Assembly: GCA_002684605.1 (NCBI GenBank)
Contig: NYVM01000100.1
Coordinates: 1-33,227, forward strand
DNA length: 33,227 bases
DNA from: Candidatus Pelagibacterales bacterium
GTDB lineage: Bacteria; Pseudomonadota; Alphaproteobacteria; TMED109
Direction: 5' to 3'
The notes under the pieces were generated by a model. It made no database searches. It was given only the letters and a program-made list of their open reading frames with translations, and was not told the DNA's origin. This document shows, in pieces, positions 7,379 to 16,567 of this stretch; the first letter of the stretch is position 1, and each line of letters opens with the position of its first letter. The position numbers and the translations under genes were made by a program.

Positions 7379-8746
7379 ATGAAAACAATTAATGTTACTT
7401 GTATTGGAGCAGGTTATGTAGGCGGCCCATCAATGGCAGTATTTGCTGAAAATTGTCCAGATATAAAATTTACAATAGTTGACAAAAATTCAGAAAAAAT
7501 AAAAGCCTGGAATGGAGATATCAACAACCTTCCAATTTATGAGCCAGGTCTCAAGGAAATAATAGAAAAAACAAGAGATAAAAACTTATTTTTCTCAACT
7601 GATATTGATGAAGCAATATTAAATGCTGAAATAATTTTTATAGCTGTAAATACGCCAACCCTAACTGAAGGTCCAGGAGCTGGATTCGGAGCAGATTTAA
7701 GATATATAATTAGTTGTGCAGAGCATATTGCTAAAGTTGCTAAATCAGATAAAATCATTGTAGAGAAGTCTACAGTGCCAATTAAAACAGCCGAAAAACT
7801 TACTGAAGTATTGTCTAAGAATAATTCTAAAATTAATTTTGAAATATTATCTAATCCTGAATTCCTTGCTGAAGGAACAGCAATCGAAGACTTAAGAAAT
7901 CCAGATAGAGTTTTAATTGGAGGTAATAATAGCAAATCAGGTCAAATTGCTGTTAAAACCCTAGTAGATATTTACTCAAATTGGGTTAAAAAAGAAAAAA
8001 TCATCACGACTAATCTTTGGTCATCGGAGCTATCAAAATTAGCTTCAAATGCAATGCTTGCTCAAAGAATTTCATCTATTAATAGTTTGTCCGCATTATG
8101 TGATAAAACCGGGGCCGATATTAATGAAGTATCAAAAGCTATTAGTCTTGATCATAGAATTGGAAAATATTTCTTAAACCCCTCAGTTGGATTTGGAGGA
8201 AGTTGCTTTCAAAAAGATATTCTTAATCTAGTATATCTATGTAGGAACTATGGATTAAATGAAGTTGCTGAGTATTGGCATCAAGTTGTTAAAATGAATA
8301 ATTATCAAAGATCTAGATTTTCAAAAAAAATAATTTCAAAATTAGGAAACAACCTGACAAATAAGACAATAACATTATATGGCTGGTCATTTAAAAAAGA
8401 CACAAATGATTCAAGAGAGTCTTCATCAATTTATATTGCAATAGATCTATTAAATAAAGGAGCTAAAATAAATGTATATGATCCTCAGACTTCAAATGAA
8501 ATCATTTTGAGTGATATTAAAGAATACTCTAGTAATCAATCAAACATAATAGACAGAATATCATTCATAGATAATCCTTATAAAGCTGCTAAAAATTCTA
8601 GCTGTGTCGGAATACTTACAGAGTGGGATGAATTTAAACTATTGAATTGGAAAAAAATTGAAAAAATTATGATTGATGAAAAATTTATAATTGATGGGCG
8701 TTATATGTTAAAAGATATAATTAAAGAAAAAATTACATACTTATGA
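7379..8746 (+). CDS. ugd: UDP-glucose 6-dehydrogenase, animal-type
   Basis: The 455-residue enzyme oxidises UDP-glucose to UDP-glucuronate in two NAD-dependent steps in the cytosol. It has the N-terminal Rossmann motif GAGYVGG (about residues 10-16), NTPT near 91, EKSTVP near 129, the substrate-binding lysine in WSSELSK (Lys220) and the catalytic cysteine in GFGGSCFQKD (Cys276). The C-terminal NAD/UDP-binding domain contains FKKDTNDSRESSS. Throughout, it resembles the animal UGDH lineage more than E. coli Ugd, and the positions of Lys220 and Cys276 equal those of human UGDH. The start follows the previous gene by 7 bases, and its end overlaps the next ATG (ATGA). UDP-GlcA or its derivatives are therefore probable precursors of the glycan. 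Confidence 0.93.
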   Translation: MKTINVTCIGAGYVGGPSMAVFAENCPDIKFTIVDKNSEKIKAWNGDINNLPIYEPGLKEIIEKTRDKNLFFSTDIDEAILNAEIIFIAVNTPTLTEGPGAGFGADLRYIISCAEHIAKVAKSDKIIVEKSTVPIKTAEKLTEVLSKNNSKINFEILSNPEFLAEGTAIEDLRNPDRVLIGGNNSKSGQIAVKTLVDIYSNWVKKEKIITTNLWSSELSKLASNAMLAQRISSINSLSALCDKTGADINEVSKAISLDHRIGKYFLNPSVGFGGSCFQKDILNLVYLCRNYGLNEVAEYWHQVVKMNNYQRSRFSKKIISKLGNNLTNKTITLYGWSFKKDTNDSRESSSIYIAIDLLNKGAKINVYDPQTSNEIILSDIKEYSSNQSNIIDRISFIDNPYKAAKNSSCVGILTEWDEFKLLNWKKIEKIMIDEKFIIDGRYMLKDIIKEKITYL

Positions 8747-10107
8747 TTAAATTAATTTGTTTTGATTTAGATGGTGTATTGATTGAAGCTAAAAAAATAC
8801 ATTATGATGCTTTAAATGATGCTTTACCCCGAGAATACAAAATATCATGGGAGGAGCACTTAGCTAAATATGACGGATTAAAGACTAATGACAAGCTTAA
8901 TCTACTTAAAAAAGAAAAAAATCTTAAGCAATCAGAATTTACAAAAATATGGAAAAGCAAACAGATTAATACTTTGTTACAGATTAAAAAAATAAAGAAG
9001 TCAGAAGAAATTATTAATGTATTTAAAAAGATTTCACAAGAGTATAAAATTGCTATTTGTTCGAACTCAATTAAACGAACAGTCTTAACTGCTTTGTCAA
9101 AGCTTGAAATCATTGAGTATGTTGATTTAATTATTTCTAATGAAGATGTAAATGTTAGTAAGCCTCATCCTGAAATTTACTGGAAGGCAATGTCATTCTT
9201 TGGTGTGGTTCCAGAAGAAACAATGATTTATGAGGACTCTCCCGTTGGACTTAAATCTTCATATGATTCAGGAGCTCATGTCAATAGAATTAAATCACCA
9301 GAGGACATTAATCTAAAATATATTATTAAATCATTAAAAAATACGAATATGAAAATTAAAACACCTAAGTGGAAGGACAGTAAACTAAACATACTAATTC
9401 CAATGGCTGGTGCTGGAACTAGATTCCAGAAAGCTGGCTATACGTTTCCAAAACCTCTAATTGAAATTCACGGAAAACCAATGATCCAATTAGTTGTAGA
9501 AAATTTAAATGTTGAAGCAAATTTTATTTTTGTTGTTCAAAAAGAGCATAGGGAAAAATATAACTTAGATTCATTATTAAAAATAATTACTAAAAACCCT
9601 AAAATCGTTGAAGTAAACAATTTAACTGAAGGAGCTGCATGTACTGCTTTATTAGCAAAGGAATACATAAATAATGACTCTCCATTGTTTTTTGCAAATT
9701 CCGATCAGTTTGTGGAATGGAATTCTAATGAATTTTTTTACAAAATGAATGAAACCTCTTTAGATGGATCAATAGTTACGTTTAAAGCTACACATCCCAA
9801 ATGGTCTTTTGCAAAAGTTGATAAAAATAATATTGTAACAAAAGTAGCTGAAAAAAATCCAATTTCAGACAATGCAACTGTTGGGTTTTACTATTGGAAA
9901 TCAGGTTCAGACTTTGTTAAATACGCTGAAAAAATGATTAAAAAAAATGATAGGGTAAATAATGAATTTTATGTTTGCCCAGTATTTAATCATGCAATCA
10001 ATGATGATAAGCAAATTCTAGCCTATGAGATTGAAAAGATGTTTGGCCTTGGAACTCCTGAAGATTTAAATTATTTCATGAAACATTATGATACTAATTT
10101 CTCATAG
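8743..10107 (+). CDS. Fusion of HAD-family phosphatase and sugar-phosphate nucleotidyltransferase
   Basis: The 454-residue protein has two enzyme domains. Residues 1 to about 195 form a HAD phosphatase of the phosphoglycolate/beta-phosphoglucomutase-like class. Its motifs are FDLDGVL (Asp8, Asp10), CSNS (Ser107), KPHP (Lys140) and YEDSPVG (Asp165). Residues about 214-450 are a nucleotidyltransferase with MAGAGTRF (221-228), the FPKPL lysine (about 237) and a metal-binding Asp in NSDQF (about 321). Such proteins make NDP-activated sugars or phosphorylated intermediates, but I do not recognise the product of this fusion. It overlaps the dehydrogenase by four bases and the next gene by 20. The association suggests that a phosphorylated sugar or polyol is dephosphorylated and activated within one pathway with the genes at 6587-10531. 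Confidence 0.8.
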   Translation: MIKLICFDLDGVLIEAKKIHYDALNDALPREYKISWEEHLAKYDGLKTNDKLNLLKKEKNLKQSEFTKIWKSKQINTLLQIKKIKKSEEIINVFKKISQEYKIAICSNSIKRTVLTALSKLEIIEYVDLIISNEDVNVSKPHPEIYWKAMSFFGVVPEETMIYEDSPVGLKSSYDSGAHVNRIKSPEDINLKYIIKSLKNTNMKIKTPKWKDSKLNILIPMAGAGTRFQKAGYTFPKPLIEIHGKPMIQLVVENLNVEANFIFVVQKEHREKYNLDSLLKIITKNPKIVEVNNLTEGAACTALLAKEYINNDSPLFFANSDQFVEWNSNEFFYKMNETSLDGSIVTFKATHPKWSFAKVDKNNIVTKVAEKNPISDNATVGFYYWKSGSDFVKYAEKMIKKNDRVNNEFYVCPVFNHAINDDKQILAYEIEKMFGLGTPEDLNYFMKHYDTNFS

Positions 10108-10531
10108 AGGTAATATTAACGGACCTTCGAAAGATGAAAACAATCCAATTAGAATCGAGGATGTAATTCTTCATGGATATGATGTTGAAATTGATTTACG
10201 AATTCTTAATTCTGAATTTTATTTAGGGCATGATACCGAAGATTACAAAGTATCCGAAAAATGGATGTTAAAACATAAGGATAAGCTCTGGATTCATTGT
10301 AAAACTATTGATACAATTCAACAAATACATAATAGTAAACTTTTAGGTGATACTAATTATTTTTTTCATTATAATGATAAGTGCACATTAACATCAAAAG
10401 GTTTTTTATGGGTTTTTCCTGGATTTCAACCAATACAAAACAGCATTGCAGTTCTACCTGAGCTTAAAGATGATAATATATCAAAGTCAATCGGAATTTG
10501 CTCCGACTTTATTAAAAGATATGAAAAATGA
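10088..10531 (+). CDS. Miniature glycerophosphodiester phosphodiesterase-like (PI-PLC/GDPD fold) protein
   Basis: The 147-residue protein starts with MILISHRG, resembling the catalytic HRG strand of GDPD enzymes, and continues with VEIDLR (Glu and Asp metal-ligand positions, about 36-41) and LGHD. Regular GDPDs are about 240 residues or more with a full TIM barrel. This one has only the first half to two thirds, with WIHCKT near residue 77, yet shows no frameshift. It ends exactly at the next gene's ATGA overlap. It overlaps the 3' end of the fusion gene by 20 bases in another frame. It may hydrolyse a phosphodiester or simply share the fold; the role is unproven. Confidence 0.65.
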   Translation: MILISHRGNINGPSKDENNPIRIEDVILHGYDVEIDLRILNSEFYLGHDTEDYKVSEKWMLKHKDKLWIHCKTIDTIQQIHNSKLLGDTNYFFHYNDKCTLTSKGFLWVFPGFQPIQNSIAVLPELKDDNISKSIGICSDFIKRYEK

Positions 10532-11472
10532 AAACTAATTTATCTATCGGAATACCAACATATAATCAAGGGGAGTATCTTCAAGAAACTATAGATTCAA
10601 TTTTGAATCAGACGATCCTTCCTGATCAAATTGTGATCTCGAATAATCATAGTGATGATATTTTGACAGATCAAATTTTAAAAAAATATTCACGTAATAA
10701 GCTATTTAAAATTATTCTCCCTAATAAATTTTTAAAAATGTGTTCCAATTGGAATTTCACAGCATTTAACTGTGACTCAAAATATTTTTCTCTAATTAGC
10801 AGTGATGATACTCTTGAAAAAAATTTTGTCGAAGAGTTTGTTAAACACCAAAATTCTAAATTTAAATTCTATAGGTTAAACTTTAATACTATTGATGAAG
10901 AAGGTAAAATTCTGAGTACTCAAAGACTAAGATCAGTTCCAAAAATTCAAAATTATCCCAATAATTTTTTAAATCAATTTTATGGTCCAAAAGCAGCTTT
11001 TACTGCATTTGCTGTTGAAACAAAACTATTTAAAGAAGTTGGAGGGTACAATGAAAAGTATAATTATTTTGCTGACTGGGAATTTTTAATTAAAATCTCA
11101 GATAAAACAGACTTTGTTCATATAAATAAAGTTGTTAGCAATTGGCGAGTTTCGTACAGACCTGGTAATGACTATAAAAGACTTATAGGGGGTGGCCTTG
11201 ATGATCAAATTAACACTCTTCAGTTTATTTATGAAAAACTATCAAATGGAAAATTTAAAAAGTTCTTATTCTTTTTAAAAATAGCAGTTTCTATTCATAT
11301 GACTGAATATATCAAAATGCTTAAAGAATCAGATGAATTTGAAAAAAATAAGATTATGAATTTCTTGCTTAAAACAGAAACAAGACTAATTGAAAACAAA
11401 TTATTATTAGATATATCTAAAGTTCTACTTAGATCATTTGAATTATTATTACGCTTTATAAAGATACATTGA
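10528..11472 (+). CDS. Glycosyltransferase family 2
   Basis: The 314-residue GT-A enzyme opens with LSIGIPTYNQGEYLQETI, the classical family 2 start, and has the metal-binding SSDDT (DxD equivalent, about residue 90). A DWEFLIKI segment near 183 fits the ED-type catalytic-base region. It has no clear membrane helix except a hydrophobic C-terminal tail, so it probably acts on the cytoplasmic face of the membrane and adds one sugar of the repeat unit. Donor and acceptor are unknown. It is translationally coupled on both sides: ATGA with the GDPD-like gene, and a TTGA overlap with the flippase gene. Confidence 0.85.
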   Translation: MKTNLSIGIPTYNQGEYLQETIDSILNQTILPDQIVISNNHSDDILTDQILKKYSRNKLFKIILPNKFLKMCSNWNFTAFNCDSKYFSLISSDDTLEKNFVEEFVKHQNSKFKFYRLNFNTIDEEGKILSTQRLRSVPKIQNYPNNFLNQFYGPKAAFTAFAVETKLFKEVGGYNEKYNYFADWEFLIKISDKTDFVHINKVVSNWRVSYRPGNDYKRLIGGGLDDQINTLQFIYEKLSNGKFKKFLFFLKIAVSIHMTEYIKMLKESDEFEKNKIMNFLLKTETRLIENKLLLDISKVLLRSFELLLRFIKIH

Positions 11473-12740
11473 GTCCATCACGAAAAAATTTTATTGCAAA
11501 TACTATTTCTTTAATTATTAGAACAATTATTGTAATTCTGATAATTCCATTTTATATTAAATTTTTAGGTTCTGAATTATATTCTGATTGGATATTACTT
11601 TACTCTTTTCCAGCAATTTTTGAATTAGCAAACTTTGGAATTAACCAGGCTGTAAATAATACTTTCTCAATTTATTTCAATCAAAAAAAAGATAATCCTC
11701 AAAGGCTAATAACACATGGAATCTATTTTACCTTATTTATGGGATTACTAATAATACTCTCTTTAAATATTTTATGGGATTTTACTGGGGTATATGATTT
11801 TTTAAATTTTTCAATAGTAAGTAATATTGAATCAAAAAAGATCATACTCTTTTTAACATTAAAAGTTTTTTTAGAAATGATTAAAGGGAGCCTTTGTTCG
11901 TTTCTATTTGCAAAAAATCAAAATTATATAATTATAATAGTTAATACTGTTCAATATATTTTAGAGATACTATTAATTGTAGTTTTAATCCTTTTTAATA
12001 AAACGCTAGTTACAGTTTCTTTATTTTTTATAATTCCAGTAATGCTATCTTGTGTCCTGATATACATTTATAATTTTATAAAGTTTAATTTTCAAATTTT
12101 TGAAAAACTTGATATTAGATATTTAAAAATTTTATTTAAACCAAGTTATAGTTTTTCTTTTCTTTCAATTTCTGAGTATATACTTAATCAAGGATTTATA
12201 ATAATTTTTAAAAAATATTATGACCCACAACAACTGATTATTTTTAATTCAGCAAAAACTCTAACTAATTATATAAAACAAGCTCAAGGGGTTGTTGCAT
12301 CTTCAGTGTATCCAGTATTCAATGTCTATTTTGGAGAAAATAAGATAAGAGATCTCCAAAAGCTTTTCAGAAAATCTTTTCTCATTACATTATTAGGTAG
12401 TTTGTTTTTATGTATAGCCCTATTGTTCTTAGGTGATTTAATTTGGAGAATTTGGATAGGCAATAGTTTAGAATTTAATCCAATTATATTCAACCTTTTG
12501 ATACTTATTCAGTTGATTGGCTCATTTTGGATAATTTCTTCAAATCTAATTATATCAATAAATCGACATTTTACTTTAGCTAACATCTATCTTATCTCAT
12601 CCTTATCTTCTGTTCTTGTGTTTTATTTTTATAATTCTAATTTTGATATAGCGTTTGAATATGTGCCTTTATTTTATTTAATTTTTCACTTACCTATGCT
12701 TGGATACTCATCTTTAAAAGTTAAATCATTTTTTAAATAA
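11469..12740 (+). CDS. wzx: Wzx-type oligosaccharide flippase (MATE/PST family), TTG start
   Basis: The 423-residue protein has about twelve membrane helices and begins with the NFIANTISLIIRT segment of the PST/Wzx flippases, which move undecaprenyl-diphosphate-linked repeat units across the inner membrane. No ATG exists near the start: the TTG at 11469 overlaps the TGA of the preceding gene, and the first internal Met is far into the membrane domain. TTG is therefore the likely start. Its presence supports a Wzx/Wzy assembly route and rules against a locus of glycosyltransferases alone. The gene lies 6 bases before the AsnB-like gene. Lengths of loops and helices are family-typical; no frameshift is visible. 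Confidence 0.88.
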   Translation: MSPSRKNFIANTISLIIRTIIVILIIPFYIKFLGSELYSDWILLYSFPAIFELANFGINQAVNNTFSIYFNQKKDNPQRLITHGIYFTLFMGLLIILSLNILWDFTGVYDFLNFSIVSNIESKKIILFLTLKVFLEMIKGSLCSFLFAKNQNYIIIIVNTVQYILEILLIVVLILFNKTLVTVSLFFIIPVMLSCVLIYIYNFIKFNFQIFEKLDIRYLKILFKPSYSFSFLSISEYILNQGFIIIFKKYYDPQQLIIFNSAKTLTNYIKQAQGVVASSVYPVFNVYFGENKIRDLQKLFRKSFLITLLGSLFLCIALLFLGDLIWRIWIGNSLEFNPIIFNLLILIQLIGSFWIISSNLIISINRHFTLANIYLISSLSSVLVFYFYNSNFDIAFEYVPLFYLIFHLPMLGYSSLKVKSFFK

Positions 12741-12746
12741 AATAGT

Positions 12747-14459
12747 ATGTGTGGAATACTTCTTCATAAGGGATCAAAAAAAATTTTAGATAAGTTTCAT
12801 TCTAACTTAGATTCTTTATCACATAGAGGACCTGATAGTATGAATTTTATAGAATTTGATGACACATGCATAGGACATACTAGATTATCGATCATAGATT
12901 TGACAAAAATGGGAGATCAGCCTATGGTCTCAAATTGTGAAAATTATATTTTAAGCTTCAACGGTGAGATATATAATTTTATGGAGTTAAAAATAAATTT
13001 GCAAAATCTAGGTTATAAATTTAAATCAACAAGTGATTCAGAGGTTCTTCTCTATGGTTTTATCCATTTTAAAGAAAAGGTTTTAGAACTATTAGATGGA
13101 ATTTTTTCATTTATAATGGTAGATAAAAAAAATGATTTAATTTTTTTTGCTAGAGATAATTTTGGGGTTAAACCATTATACTATTCAGCAATGGAAAGAA
13201 ATTTAATAATCTCATCAGAATCTAGAGTATTTGAATCAGTATTTACTAAAGATGAATCATCAAAAATTATGTTTTTATCACATGGGTATATTCCAAGTCC
13301 TAAAACTATGTATAAAAATGTTTACTCTTTACTGCCAGGTCAATATGGAGTTTTTAAAAATGATAAATTAGAAGTAAAAAACTATTTTAACCTATTGAGT
13401 CTGTTTAGAAATAATAAAAATAATTTTGATTCAAATTTGATTTCAAAGTCAGTTAAATCGCAACTGATTTCAGATGCTAAGTTAGGTTGTTTTTTTTCAG
13501 GCGGATTAGATTCATCAGTTTTGGCATATGAGGCAAACAAATTAAACGATAAAATAGAAACTTATTCTGTAAACTTTTTAAAACATCATGATGAAAGTAA
13601 CTTTCAAAAAGCTTTGATCAATTTATATAATATTAAAAACAAAGAACTCAAGCTTTCGTATAAAGATTTTGAAAGTAATATTGACGGTTTCCTGACTGCT
13701 ATGGATCAACCTACAGTTGATGGTTTTAATACTTTTTTTATTTCAAATTATGTAAAGAAAAATAATAGTAAGGTAGTACTAAGCGGCCTTGGCGCGGATG
13801 AGATCTTTTATGGATATCCAAGTCATAGAAATTACCAAAACATTCATGCGCTCAAAAAGATAAAAGCTATTATACCAACAAAATTTTTGCCTAATAAATA
13901 TCGTAAACTTGAATATCTAAATCTTGATTCTGATTATGGTATTTACCTATCACAAAGAGGAATTTTCTCTCCAACAGAAATATCACAAATACTAGACATT
14001 AAGCAACATGATGTGATTGAATATTTAAATCAAAATATAATTGAAGATGAAATCATTAAACACAAAGATCAGATTACTAAAATTTCATATTATGAGATGA
14101 CAAAATATATGGAGGGTCAACTTCTAAGAGACTCTGATGTATTTGGAATGGCAAATTCAATAGAGATTAGAGTTCCATTTTTAAGCAAAGAACTCGTAGA
14201 GGCAGCCCTAAGCATTAATTATAAATACAAGCTTAATAATAATATCAACAAACCTTTATTAGCGCTTAAATACAAAAATATTTTACCCTCAGAAATTTAT
14301 AAAAGAAAAAAACAGGGATTTGAACTGCCATATAAAAAATGGCTTACGCAAGCAGGAATAATCAAAAATATAATTAATTCTAACAAAAAACTTAGTTTTC
14401 TAACTAATGCACATTGGTCAAAAATATGGGCAATGCATGTAATAAAAACTAAATATTAA
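12747..14459 (+). CDS. asnB: AsnB-like glutamine-hydrolysing amidotransferase
   Basis: The 570-residue enzyme combines an N-terminal class II glutaminase with an asparagine-synthetase domain. Cys2 directly after the initiator Met is the nucleophile; HRGPD near residue 27 and FNGEIYNF near 72 belong to the glutaminase. SGGLDSS (about 251-257) is the ATP-pyrophosphatase P-loop. Housekeeping AsnB makes asparagine. Paralogues inside polysaccharide loci are often thought to amidate uronic acids of the glycan, and a UDP-glucose dehydrogenase lies 4 kb upstream. That role here is inferred. The next gene begins immediately after the stop codon. Confidence 0.88.
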   Translation: MCGILLHKGSKKILDKFHSNLDSLSHRGPDSMNFIEFDDTCIGHTRLSIIDLTKMGDQPMVSNCENYILSFNGEIYNFMELKINLQNLGYKFKSTSDSEVLLYGFIHFKEKVLELLDGIFSFIMVDKKNDLIFFARDNFGVKPLYYSAMERNLIISSESRVFESVFTKDESSKIMFLSHGYIPSPKTMYKNVYSLLPGQYGVFKNDKLEVKNYFNLLSLFRNNKNNFDSNLISKSVKSQLISDAKLGCFFSGGLDSSVLAYEANKLNDKIETYSVNFLKHHDESNFQKALINLYNIKNKELKLSYKDFESNIDGFLTAMDQPTVDGFNTFFISNYVKKNNSKVVLSGLGADEIFYGYPSHRNYQNIHALKKIKAIIPTKFLPNKYRKLEYLNLDSDYGIYLSQRGIFSPTEISQILDIKQHDVIEYLNQNIIEDEIIKHKDQITKISYYEMTKYMEGQLLRDSDVFGMANSIEIRVPFLSKELVEAALSINYKYKLNNNINKPLLALKYKNILPSEIYKRKKQGFELPYKKWLTQAGIIKNIINSNKKLSFLTNAHWSKIWAMHVIKTKY

Positions 14460-15449
14460 ATGAAAGTTAATTTATTTATAAGAAAACCCTTTGAGCTAGG
14501 AAATTTTAGCCTAGAGATTGTTTATAAAGAACTTTATAAAGAATTAAAAAATGATATTGATATTAAAATAATTAGATTACCTTTTCATAATTCGGGTATC
14601 TTACAAAGGATGTTTAATATACTATTTTGCTATATTAACCAAACTCAGATAAATCATATTGTTGGAGATATCTCTTACTGTTCTTTATTAATGAACAAAG
14701 GTAGACTGGTAACAACCATTCATGATTGTGGCGCAATTTTTTTAAATAAAGGAATTAAAAAAAAGATACTTAAATATTTCTTGTTTAAAATTCCGGTTAA
14801 TAGATCTAAAAAAGTTATTTGTATTTCTGAATCTACAAAATCCGACTTACTAAGTTGTAAGATTAATATTGAAAAGAAATGTGTCATAATTCCTAACCCA
14901 ATAAGTAAATCATTTTACAATCAAAAATTAAAAAAAAGAAAAGGTTTCAGTTCTAAATTTTTAATAATTGGAACGGCTCCTAATAAAAATATAAAAAGAA
15001 TAGCAATTTCGTTAGAGGGGATATCAGCAGAATTAACTATAATTGGTAAGCTAGATAATAGTCAAAGAAATCAATTAATTAAATCAAATATTTCCTTTAT
15101 TGAGTTAGACTTCGCTTTAACAGAAAAAGAAGTAATTAATGAATATATTAAATCTGATGTTTTACTTTTCCCATCAACATTTGAGGGTTTTGGAATGCCA
15201 ATTATTGAAGCTAACGCATTAGGAGTTTGTGTTTTAACATCTGACATTTCATCAATGCCCTTTGTTGCAAATGATGCTGCAGAACTTGTTAACCCATTTG
15301 ATGTTAAGTGTATCAGGGCTGGTATCTTAAAAATAATTAATGATATTAAATATAGAGAATCACTAATTCAAAAAGGATATAAAAATGTTAATAGATTTAA
15401 TATAAAAACAATAGGAGAAAAACATAAAAAACTATATAGTCAAATATGA
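14460..15449 (+). CDS. Glycosyltransferase family 4 (GT-B)
   Basis: The 329-residue protein has the GT-B C-terminal signature EGFGMPIIEANA (about residue 242), with the E-x7-E pair that binds the nucleotide-sugar donor, plus an N-terminal half with ISESTKSDLL-type acceptor-domain sequence near 122. It starts directly after the stop codon of the AsnB-like gene and overlaps the next ATG by four bases. It is probably a cytoplasmic enzyme adding one sugar to the lipid-linked unit. Specificity cannot be read from the sequence. Confidence 0.83.
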   Translation: MKVNLFIRKPFELGNFSLEIVYKELYKELKNDIDIKIIRLPFHNSGILQRMFNILFCYINQTQINHIVGDISYCSLLMNKGRLVTTIHDCGAIFLNKGIKKKILKYFLFKIPVNRSKKVICISESTKSDLLSCKINIEKKCVIIPNPISKSFYNQKLKKRKGFSSKFLIIGTAPNKNIKRIAISLEGISAELTIIGKLDNSQRNQLIKSNISFIELDFALTEKEVINEYIKSDVLLFPSTFEGFGMPIIEANALGVCVLTSDISSMPFVANDAAELVNPFDVKCIRAGILKIINDIKYRESLIQKGYKNVNRFNIKTIGEKHKKLYSQI

Positions 15450-16567
15450 AAATAATTTTTTTAAACTCACACCCAATATCATATTTTTCTGATATGTACA
15501 GATTTTTATCTGATAAGATAGATTTTGAGGTATGGTACTGTTCAAAATATGGACTTAAATCTCATTTTGATAAGGAGTTTAATTCAGTTAGAGAAATTTC
15601 AGGTTTGCTAGATGGTTTTAAGAGTAGGTTTCTCGTTAATCTAGGGATAAGCTCTTCGGGAAAAGAAAAATTATTTGACACTATCAATCCATTTATCTTT
15701 TTTAATTTATTGTCATTGAAAAAGGGCGATATAATTATCTGTCATGGATGGTCAAGGCTAACCATGATTTTAATAATTATTTTTGCAAACTTTTTTGGAA
15801 TAAAGGTTGGGCTTAGATCAGAAACTCCAATAATTCATGAATATAATTATTCTGGGGTAAAGAAATTTTTAAGAAAAAAAATATTGTTATTCCTGTTTGA
15901 AAGAATAAATTATTTTTTTTATATCGGTTCAAATAATAAAAAATTTTATCAAAAGATGGGAGTTAAGGATGATAAGTTAATTTTTATGCCATACTCTGTA
16001 AACCCTCATTATAAAAGCTACAATCCTTTAAAGAAGAGAACTAATAAAATTGTATTTAGCGGAAAGTTAATTGATAAGAAAAGACCACAAGATCTACTAG
16101 TAGCTTTTTCTAAACTGGATAATAAAAATGTTAAATTATGTTTTGCTGGTACTGGAAACTTAAAGGAGTATCTCGAACAAGAAGTCAAAAAATTAAATCT
16201 TGAAGATAGAGTTAAATTTCTAGGGCTGTTGAATAAAAATGATTTAAATTATCTTTATGATAGTTCAGATATTATAGTATTACCATCTGGATATGGGGAG
16301 ACATGGGGTCTTGTAATCAATGAAGCATTAGAATTTGGTCTGCCAGTAATCATCTCAGATATGGTTGGTAGTGCAATTGATTTATGTAATAATAATGGGT
16401 ATACATTTAAATACAGATCAACACAGGACTTACTCAATAAATTAAACAAGATAGTTAACTCATCAGAAAAAGATTTTAATGAGATGGTTAAAAACTCTTT
16501 TAAACTTAAAAATTTTTATTCCTTTGAAACGATTAAAAACAACCTAATTAAATTAAAAAAAACATGA
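15446..16567 (+). CDS. Glycosyltransferase family 4 (GT-B)
   Basis: The 373-residue GT-B enzyme has GKLIDKKRPQDL (about residue 211) at the start of the donor domain and GETWGLVINEALEFGLPV (near 280), containing the E-x7-E motif. It is coupled to the upstream transferase and to the epimerase gene downstream by ATGA overlaps. No signal peptide is seen; hydrophobic stretches in the N-terminal half are compatible with peripheral membrane association. The sugar transferred is unknown. Confidence 0.85.
   Translation: MKIIFLNSHPISYFSDMYRFLSDKIDFEVWYCSKYGLKSHFDKEFNSVREISGLLDGFKSRFLVNLGISSSGKEKLFDTINPFIFFNLLSLKKGDIIICHGWSRLTMILIIIFANFFGIKVGLRSETPIIHEYNYSGVKKFLRKKILLFLFERINYFFYIGSNNKKFYQKMGVKDDKLIFMPYSVNPHYKSYNPLKKRTNKIVFSGKLIDKKRPQDLLVAFSKLDNKNVKLCFAGTGNLKEYLEQEVKKLNLEDRVKFLGLLNKNDLNYLYDSSDIIVLPSGYGETWGLVINEALEFGLPVIISDMVGSAIDLCNNNGYTFKYRSTQDLLNKLNKIVNSSEKDFNEMVKNSFKLKNFYSFETIKNNLIKLKKT

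Noticed and set aside
7537..7935. 132-residue minus-strand frame inside ugd
   Set aside because: The plus strand encodes a strongly conserved dehydrogenase through this region, and the antisense translation matches nothing I recognise.
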